This document shows, in pieces, positions 30,030-64,000 of a stretch of 64,000 nucleotides of DNA; positions within the stretch are counted from its first letter, which is position 1, and each line of letters starts with the position of its first letter. The position numbers and the translations under genes were made by a program. The stretch is taken from NCBI RefSeq assembly GCF_034702125.1, contig NC_085867.1:44452187-44516186 (forward strand). Direction: 5' to 3'. Under the pieces are notes generated by a model, which was not told the DNA's origin, did not search any database, and was given only the letters and a program-made list of their open reading frames with translations. This DNA is from Engraulis encrasicolus. Lineage: Eukaryota > Chordata > Actinopteri > Clupeiformes > Engraulidae.

Positions 30030-30400
30030 CTAGTGGTTCTCTAACCTTTTCTGCTGTGACCCACTTTTGGACCTAGGCTATGAATATTTTCGCATCAGAC
30101 TTATAGCCTAAAGGTTGCTGGTTTGACTCCCGACCCGCCAGGTTGATGGGGGGAGTAATTAACCAGTGCTTTTCCTCATCCTCATCTGTGACTGAGGTAG
30201 CCTGAGCATGATTCCGTCCCGCCGCACTGCTCCCTTCCGGTCGCCATTGGTGCTGCCCCCTTGCACGGGTGAGGCATAAATGCAATTTTGTTGTGTGCTG
30301 TGTGCGCTGCAGTGTGTGTGTGCAGTGTGCTGTGGTGTGCTGTGTCACAATGACAATGGGAGTTGGAGTTTCCCAGTTGGGCTTTCACTTTTCACTTTCA
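30030..30400 (+). mobile_element. SINE preceded by a MITE end
   Basis: TAGTGGTTCTCTAACCTTTTC at about 30033 looks like a hAT MITE terminus. From about 30108 a SINE follows: GGTTGCTGGTTTGACTCCCG (B-box-like), GCACGGGTGAGGCATAAATG, and a tail with CACAATGACAATGGGAGTTG. It lies just downstream of the MYH-B polyadenylation signal. Confidence 0.7.
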
Positions 30401-30497
30401 TTTAAATTATATTCATTCAATTATATTATGCACTGCATGTTTCAAATTGCATATATGAAGTAAAAAGTGAAATGATATGTAATTTTAATGCAAAATA

Positions 30498-30503
30498 TTT
30501 ATT
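30498..30503 (-). terminator. MYH-B polyadenylation signal
   Basis: AATAAA on the minus strand, 108 bp past the stop codon. This spacing is normal for a short MYH 3'UTR. Confidence 0.7.
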
Positions 30504-30610
30504 TGGTATTAAATATTGTTACATTTGGTATTGCATATTGTTACATTGTTGCTGAAAGGTCACATTAATCAGGATTCTCCTGAAAAGCTGACGCCACATT
30601 GAAGGTCTTC

Positions 30611-57082
<26,472 letters not shown>

Positions 57083-57354
57083 CTGAAGTATATAGAATCA
57101 TTTGCGCATGAACATTTATTACCTTATATTTTGATTTACCAACCGAAAACTTGTGTGCCAGAATCCTTAAATCCAATTCTGTTGTGCTAATTATTAGAAA
57201 ACAGTAATAAAGCACATATGACCTCATGTAAAAACCCAGATGTTCACTAAACTTCCCTGATATTGATTTCCTAAAGCATCTTTTTAATCATCTTCAAAGA
57301 TATGCAAATATATTCCTGTTAATTAATTTCCCCCTTGAAAAAGGCAAAGCTTAC

Positions 57355-57403
57355 CTCTTTTCCCTAGTCCAGACAAACTTGATGAATTGTAAATAGGTGA
57401 GGA
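57355..57403 (-). other. MYH-B 5'UTR exon U2
   Basis: 49 nt, acceptor CTCTGTTTCAG, donor GTAAGC; homologous and equal in length to MYH-A U2. Confidence 0.85.
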
Positions 57404-57767
57404 CTGAAACAGAGTACAAAGAGATAACAGTTTCATCACAAGTGTATTCCTCATTTCTCTCAAGTTTTGCTGATTTAAGGCCTGATTCTGCGTATACGCT
57501 GCATTGACCTAAGAGCCTGGAACGACATACGTATACGCTGCATTCAGGCTCTTAAGATTTGAGTTTTGTATTAAAAATGTGGTTATGTTAGCGCTGAATG
57601 AACACATACCATTGCAAAATTAGGGCCCTAGCTTTTCAATGCACATAATGTCATATTCTTCGGGGGCTGAGATATTTCGTTTTTTATAGGCTATATTCCA
57701 AAAAGGGCTAAGGTATTCAGCAGGACGAAGACAGTAGGATGCAAACAATACTCGTGTACAATACACA

Positions 57768-57932
57768 CAGAGGTGATTCTAGTGTCACTGGGGGCCTCAA
57801 GCAAAAACCACAAGTAATGAACATTCAAAACAAATTGTAACTATTATAATTTAAAGTCGAGCTGTTTTTCACCATCTAGGCTTGGGGCCCCAAGCGGCTG
57901 CCTGCCTAGCCTGGCGACAAGATGCGCCTCTG
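57768..57932. mobile_element. hAT-type MITE
   Basis: Ends CAGAGGTGATTCTAG and CAAGATGCGCCTCTG, 8-bp TSD AATACACA (57760-57767, 57933-57940). Inserted at the edge of the CA tract; MYH-A lacks it. Confidence 0.85.
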
Positions 57933-57933
57933 A

Positions 57934-58040
<107 letters not shown>

Positions 58041-58279
58041 AATGTGTTGGGCATTTCTACAGGTCCCCTGAAGAGGAGAGCTGTAGTCTAATAGTTAGAG
58101 ATGCAGAAGCCAGATGCAGAAATCTTGTTTACTCTAAACAGTTTGAAACTGAATTCAAGTAGAGTAGGACTCCTTAATTTTGTACTGCGTTTCATTCACT
58201 GCCCCATTATTGCTCCTTTCAAAGTCCGGAAATTGCATGAGAATGCTAGCCTGGGAAATCCTATGCTGCTTTGAACAGT

Positions 58280-58889
58280 CCCCTTACGAATATCGACCAT
58301 GGTTTTACTGTAGTAACCATGGTTTTACCATGGTATGTCATGGTTACTCTAAGTGCTCTGAACCAACCATAGTATTAATATGGCTTATCCACGTTCTTTT
58401 TGGGCAACCATGAAAACCAGCATGGTTTGTGACTATGAACCACCAACTCTAAAAACCATGGTTAATGGTGAGTTAAATGGTTACCCAAAAAAAATCATGA
58501 AAACTTGCTCCTTGCCGTGGTCAAATGGTTAGGGAGTTGGACTGAAGATCACACAGTTGCAGGTTCCCACCCTTACGTCTCCCTATACCTCCATCCATGG
58601 TTGAAGTGCCCCTGAGCAAGGTACCTAACCCAATATTGCTCCAAGGACTGTCACCAATATGTGCGTTGGATAAAAAAGCGGCAGCTAAGTGTCATTTAAT
58701 GAATAATTATAAACTGTGGTAAAGCCGTGGTTAGTTTTCAGAGTAAAACCATGGTCAATTTTGTAGTTAAACCATAGTCAAACCATGATTGAACCATAGT
58801 AAAAAAAAAAACTAAAAAAAACATGTCGAACCATGCTTTAAAAAAACCCATGAAAACCATGGTTTACCATGGGCGATTTTCGTAAGGGG
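58280..58889. mobile_element. AACCATGG-rich TIR element with embedded SINE
   Basis: Ends CCCCTTACGAATATCG and CGATTTTCGTAAGGGG. Packed with AACCATGGTT palindromes. A SINE occupies 58509-58702 (GCCGTGGTCAAATGGTTAGG, then GAGCAAGGTACCTAACCC). The second copy at 26074-27060 has the SINE at the homologous place. Confidence 0.8.
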
Positions 58890-59078
58890 TTGTTCCTATC
58901 TGAAAGACAGCATGGAGTCTCTCTGATTGGAGAGAGACAGGGACCATGATCTCCCTGAGGGCTGACTCCATGCTCTCTTTCAGATCAGAACAATTGACCA
59001 GAGAGTAGGGAGGTGTGGAAAGGCGATGACTGCAGTTTGTTTGAATGGATACCAAGTGACACGATTGGCTATGGCTAC

Positions 59079-59240
59079 GTATGCCAAATGATACACATCC
59101 GTAACATATGCCAAATGATACACATCGATAACATATGCCAAATGATACACATCGGTAACATATGCCAAATGATACACATCGATAACATATGCCAAATGAT
59201 ACACATCGGTAACATGTGCCAAATGATACACATCGTAAAC
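59079..59240. repeat. 27-bp tandem repeat, six copies
   Basis: Unit ATGCCAAATGATACACATCG plus RTAACAT. Copies alternate CGATAAC and CGGTAAC, which makes a 54-bp higher-order unit. Confidence 0.92.
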
Positions 59241-59436
59241 TTCGAGTCTCCAGGCCTTATCTCACTTGTGATTAGGGATTTACGGTAGGCAGGTCTCCAC
59301 ACTTTATCTCACTTGTGATTAGGTCTGGTGATAACCAGGCAACGAAAATGCACATGAGACGGAAGAGGGAATGAAGTGTCTCCTTCTGTAGAGCTAGTAC
59401 TTTACATAGCAGCGGTGAGCACAGAGTTTGGCACTA

Positions 59437-59616
<180 letters not shown>

Positions 59617-60413
59617 CAGTTTGGCAGTGAGCATCTCTCTCACATACACACAGCAGAGGTTGGCAATGAGCATCTTCTCGTAAAATAAGTAGTGTAGTAT
59701 GTGCCATCAGGGCAGCAGCCCTGGCAAATTCGGCAGACACCCCCCTGTGTTTCTACAGCCCCGGCACATATTCGGCATAGACACCCCCCCCCCCCCCCCA
59801 CCCCCCTGCACTTCTACAGCCCCGCATATTCGGCATAGACCCCCCCAACCCCCTGTTTCTCCACAATATTATGATTAGCTCAGTCCGTTGTCTAGTATAT
59901 TCAAGACAGACCAATGGGCCTGCCCCATCAAAATCTCTAAGGAACAACACAAACAAACAAACAAATTAAAAAACAAAACAACAGCATCGTCCCCTGTATT
60001 ACTAAATGAATTACCACGTAATTAATGTGGTCTTGTAAAACCAGCCTAGAGGACTGTCGGCCCATCTGGAAAATGCCCTGTATGCCAGATTACCAGTCCG
60101 GCCCTGTATGCCAGATTACCAATCCAGCCCTGAGTGGCATGCAACATCTCCTGTGTGTGCCTGCAGTGTTGTCCTCTGCCTGGAGCGAGGGAGGACCGAT
60201 GACTTTATATTGCATTTGGCAGATGCCTTTTTATCCACTTACAATTGACAACATAATTATAGCCTACAACACTTACAGATACGAAACTCATAGGAAATAT
60301 ACAGATCACGTCCGATGCCAAGTAGGGTTAGAGTTTTTTGTTTGCTTGTTTTTTTAAATTACATTAGCACAGGGTAAAGTAGATTGCTCACATACACATA
60401 CACATAAACTTAC

Positions 60414-60450
60414 TGGACTGTGTGCAGGACCCTCTCCTGGCCTGTATTGC
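60414..60450 (-). other. MYH-B 5'UTR exon U1 (start site estimated)
   Basis: Donor CAGTCCA|GTAAGTTTATG fixes the 3' end. The 5' end is an estimate from the TATA position about 25 bp upstream. Confidence 0.7.
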
Positions 60451-60474
60451 AGCTCTCTCTTCTCTCTCCCTGCG

Positions 60475-60600
60475 TTTATATCAGCCATCTACTGCTCACT
60501 AAGCACCATCCCTACATGGCAGGATGCTGTGACACAGATATGGATTGATATATTTAAACATTACCTCTCTCATAACATCTCGCTAAATAATTTGTGTTGT
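60475..60600 (-). promoter_or_regulatory. MYH-B core promoter
   Basis: TATA box in GATATAAACGCAGGGAG at 60475-60480 on the minus strand. Upstream sequence matches the MYH-A promoter over about 110 bp, including GGTGCTTAGTGAGCAGTAGA and the AT-rich AAATATATCAATCC. The CArG-like site is weaker here (CCATGTAGGG) and the CATATG E-box of MYH-A is missing because of a small deletion. Confidence 0.8.
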
Positions 60601-60940
60601 GTCAATAGTTTTAAGCTGTTGATGATGATGAAGTTGATGGCGCTGTTGTTATTATTGTTGAGATGATTTAATGTAGAAAGTTTTTTAAGACAAATGTAAA
60701 AGTTGGGTCCATGTAAGCACAACATACCGTAAAAGTTCATTTTATGTTCTTTGTGTGATTTTCATTTCATTAACATAGTAAATAGCAATGGAATAACAAA
60801 TTAATATACCTAATAAATCAAATAAATAATGTAAGATCTCCATAATCCCCCACTACACTAAAGGATATCTTTACTTGGATTGTGTCTTTGGGGCCCTTAT
60901 TTCTGTTTAAGAACACTTTACACATTTAAAATGTTGGTTA

Positions 60941-61214
60941 CACTTTATTTTAGGGATACATCTATTAGCACTAATACACACAATGTGCCTGTATAAGTAA
61001 CTTGTAAGGCATGTACAAAGCAAAATCAAACATTTGTTAGGCATGTATTCGCAAATGTCTTGTTCATGCACAATAAGGGATTTATTACCAATTTAACCTT
61101 AGTAAGGACCTAGTAGGCCTTAGTGTTTGCTTTGTACATGCCTTACAAGTTACTTATGCAGGCATTGACATTGTATGTATTAGAGTTTACAGATGTGTGC
61201 CTAAAATAAAGTGT
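60941..61214. mobile_element. Palindromic MITE upstream of MYH-B
   Basis: CACTTTATTTTAGG at the left, CCTAAAATAAAGTG at the right, and internal mirrored stretches GTAACTTGTAAGGCATGTAC / GTACATGCCTTACAAGTTAC. Not present upstream of MYH-A. Confidence 0.85.
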
Positions 61215-61459
61215 TTAATTTGATTTTAGTTGACATTATTAGGTGGTCTACACATCTATTATAACTATTTACTGAAGTAAGTTAATACGGTACATTATTA
61301 ATTATTAATTAATTATTAATGAATGAATGCATTTTATTAACTCCGGAGGAAATGAAAGTGTCTAGTAGCTTACATAAATAAGTGCAACACATCATTGCAC
61401 AACATATTAAACATGTCTAACATATAGCACACGTTAACATACATTCAGCCATTGACAGA

Positions 61460-61612
<153 letters not shown>

Positions 61613-61701
61613 CAGTTGTGTATTGCCCTACAAAGGCAAAGTGCAGTAACTATGCCAACATTGAAACCAAAGTCTTGGTATTAGGTTGCCTATTGTTGTT
61701 A

Positions 61702-61822
61702 CTGCAAACATGACATAGCAATATCTCTCAAACACGACATAGCAATATCTGCAAACATGACATAGCAATATCTGCAAACATGACATAGCAATATCTGCAA
61801 ACATGGCATAGCAATATCTCTC
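61702..61822. repeat. 23-bp tandem repeat, about five copies
   Basis: Unit GCAAACATGACATAGCAATA plus TCT, with small variants at both ends of the array. Confidence 0.85.
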
Positions 61823-62608
61823 ATATGGGACACATGTGGACCATAAGGCTTTGTCTTGAGATCAAGGAGGTGTAATGAAGACCATTTTCAGTCTAAACTC
61901 AAGTTGGACAAAATATGTAGTTACTGCACTTTTCTCTTGTAAGACAGTGTACAGAGGTCGAGTGCAATAAAGTGCACATCTTTGACAGATCACTTGACTG
62001 AAATCTATTTCACACAGCTATGCAGCATGCGCTGATCTACCACCTTCTTTGGCAGCAGTGGTCAGTATTAAGGCCTCCAGAATCCGTGGGTGAAGTGATA
62101 CAGATTTATTTCTGGGGTCACAGTAGTTGACATTTACGAGATAAGTAATAAAAGCTACACCAGGTCCCTGACACCTTACGTTGATGTGCTTATGATACAT
62201 GATACATGATACAAGCCCTTACATGCGTATTGCTTAGGAAAGATTAATGAAGTGAATGCAAATGATGATGATGATGTTGTGTGTCGTAAAAAGCCCCACT
62301 GGCACCAGACAACACGATACGTGATACACACATGCCCTTACATGCGTATGAAAGATTAATGTTGCTAGTGGATGCAAAGGATAACTAGAATGCATCCTTT
62401 CAGAAAATGTTGGAAGCGGGTTTGCCTTTTGGGCCAGTTATATAGTCTATTTAATATCTATACATAGATCAGTGCCTTGTTTAGGCTTAAAACAACTATT
62501 GTGAAAACAAAGGTAAAAACAAATGGGGGAAATCCATCCACCCAGTCAGAAGTTATGGGCCAAACAAAAATTCGGCCATCTTGAATTCAGCCATCTTGAA
62601 AATGGCTT

Positions 62609-62655
<47 letters not shown>

Positions 62656-64000
62656 CTCATTTCCTGTCTCTCCTCCACTGTCCTGTCAAAAAGAAAGGCA
62701 ACAAGCCCTAAGAAATATATATATTAAAGTATATAAATTATATATATATATATATTAAATATATATATTAAAGTTCATTCATACCATACTCTGTCATCCA
62801 TGAGTATGAGCATGAGCATGAGTATGAGCATGGTCTGTCATCCATGGCATAAGCAGGAGAGCATGGAATTGTCTAAAATGGAGGGAACAAACAGCTGTAG
62901 TGTGGCCATCAGATAAGCCGGTTCAGTTCCTGAGGTGGTCTTGAAGGTCAGAGTCACAGGCCTAGTGCCTAATGCGGCCAGCCGTCAGTAGCCAGAAACG
63001 ATCTGCAACGCTGCGGAATGGCCGCCCGGTGACAGATCACACTATTAACACTTGGCACAGGGCTCTCTTATTGCTTTTAACTCTCCATACGAGGACCTCT
63101 AAGTCCCCTGATTGTCTTTCCTGACAATGACTGAAATAGCCTGCAGCTGGCCGTTACAATGAGGCTGAGTGACCTTGCCGTGCCCTTCAAGTGACGAGAC
63201 TGCAGGACTGATTTGCATTGTCTGGTCTCATGATGGCATCGGAGGCGTACTTTACATTAGGCAAACCAAGGCAATTGCCTGAGGCCAACCAAATCTGCCC
63301 TCCACAGGGGTCCCCCTCTGTCGCAACAGTCACGATAAACACACCAAAAAGTAGCCCTGATCTTAATTCGTCATTTATGTAAAGTAATCACAGATGCGTA
63401 TAAACGAGACAAAAAACTAAAATAGCACCCTGGCTCCTTCCATGCCAATTGGTGACCCTAATTTTGTCTACGTGTTTAAAGAATGACTTTTGAAGGCCTC
63501 CTGTTTATATTTCGCCTAGGGCCCCAAAGTGGCGAGATCCGCCCCTGGCCGATATAGGATGTTTTTTTAAGCTGGCACAGTAAAAGTGGAGGCTTATTAC
63601 AGACTTAACACTGATCCTAAACTTCAGCAGTGCTACTGTAACTGGAGAACCAAGGCTAATCAGTGGAGAATTTGGGATGTCCTCTGTCTCAAAACAACGG
63701 AAACATTAATGCTTGGAGATAATTTGAAGTTAATTTGAGGAGGAGCATGCATACAGGAAGACTATCAATACTCTATCAATAGCTCTACAGTGGTGAGAAT
63801 CCAATGCAAGTGTTGTGTTGTTTCTCAAAAGACACAAAATATGATGTGTACACTGCACACCACATAGTAACCCCCTCCCCCATTTTTTTCAACTCGGACA
63901 GTGAGGGAAGCTTGATATCAGGTCCAAAATCCTCTGTTTTAAGCAGCAAAAGATCAGAGACTCAGCTATGTGGTCAGAAGATGTGCCAGGCCTGGCTTGG
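61823..64000. other. Upstream flank of MYH-B
   Basis: No gene seen. 61940-62385 and 62890-63240 match the MYH-A upstream blocks. Also a (CT)n tract (about 62610-62653), an AT dinucleotide stretch (62716-62770) and, at about 63248-63548, an insert absent from the MYH-A side with ends GGAGGCGTAC and ATCCGCCCCTGG, possibly a hAT-type element. The last 450 bp show nothing I recognise. Confidence 0.6.

Noticed and set aside
61823..64000. Start of a third myosin gene at the right edge
   Set aside because: No exon of a heavy chain is found; the sequence matches noncoding DNA upstream of MYH-A. A further gene may lie beyond the window.

Overview
This is vertebrate nuclear DNA, almost certainly from a teleost fish. 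It has spliced genes with 38-39 coding exons, long (CA)n tracts, tRNA-derived SINEs and many short terminal-inverted-repeat (TIR) DNA transposons. I cannot name the species. A clupeiform would fit the repeat flavour, but that is a weak impression.

The window carries two tandem, same-direction (minus strand) copies of a fast-skeletal sarcomeric myosin heavy chain gene (MYH). I number coding exons 1-39 from the start codon and call the two upstream noncoding exons U1 and U2. MYH-A runs from a TATA box at 21336-21341 through its ATG at 18529 down to the left edge. It is complete for coding exons 1-34 and the first 14 codons of exon 35 (1776 codons in window). MYH-B runs from a TATA box at 60475-60480 through its ATG at 57070 to the stop at 30611-30613 and an AATAAA at 30498-30503. 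Every exon that can be compared has the same length in both genes. One copy of each MYH-B exon gives an open frame of 1935 residues, the normal sarcomeric myosin length.

MYH-B is unusual. Exons 31-37 (1136 nt of coding sequence) are present twice in tandem, at 37145-40975 and 31537-33771. The junction is at about 36564, inside a truncated copy of exon 30. Because 1136 is not a multiple of 3, simple inclusion of both blocks gives a TGA five codons into the second exon 31. Either block alone, or a 16-nt microexon made from the exon 30 stub, keeps the frame. The layout could be a true intragenic duplication or two haplotypes joined in the assembly.

The two genes differ mainly by transposon insertions with readable target-site duplications (TSDs). 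In MYH-A: a 1.94-kb hAT-like element in intron 8 and a 3.65-kb unclassified TIR element in intron 25 with a nested 1.26-kb hAT. In MYH-B: a 2.66-kb hAT with a nested Harbinger-like element at the duplication junction, a 2.59-kb Harbinger-like element in intron 19, and a 2.5-kb unclassified element in intron 3. The 9-kb spacer between the genes (21.4-30.5 kb) has blocks conserved with the region upstream of MYH-B, then SINEs, an AACCATGG-rich element, a decayed LINE and small TIR elements. I found no other protein gene, true tRNA, rRNA or CRISPR array.
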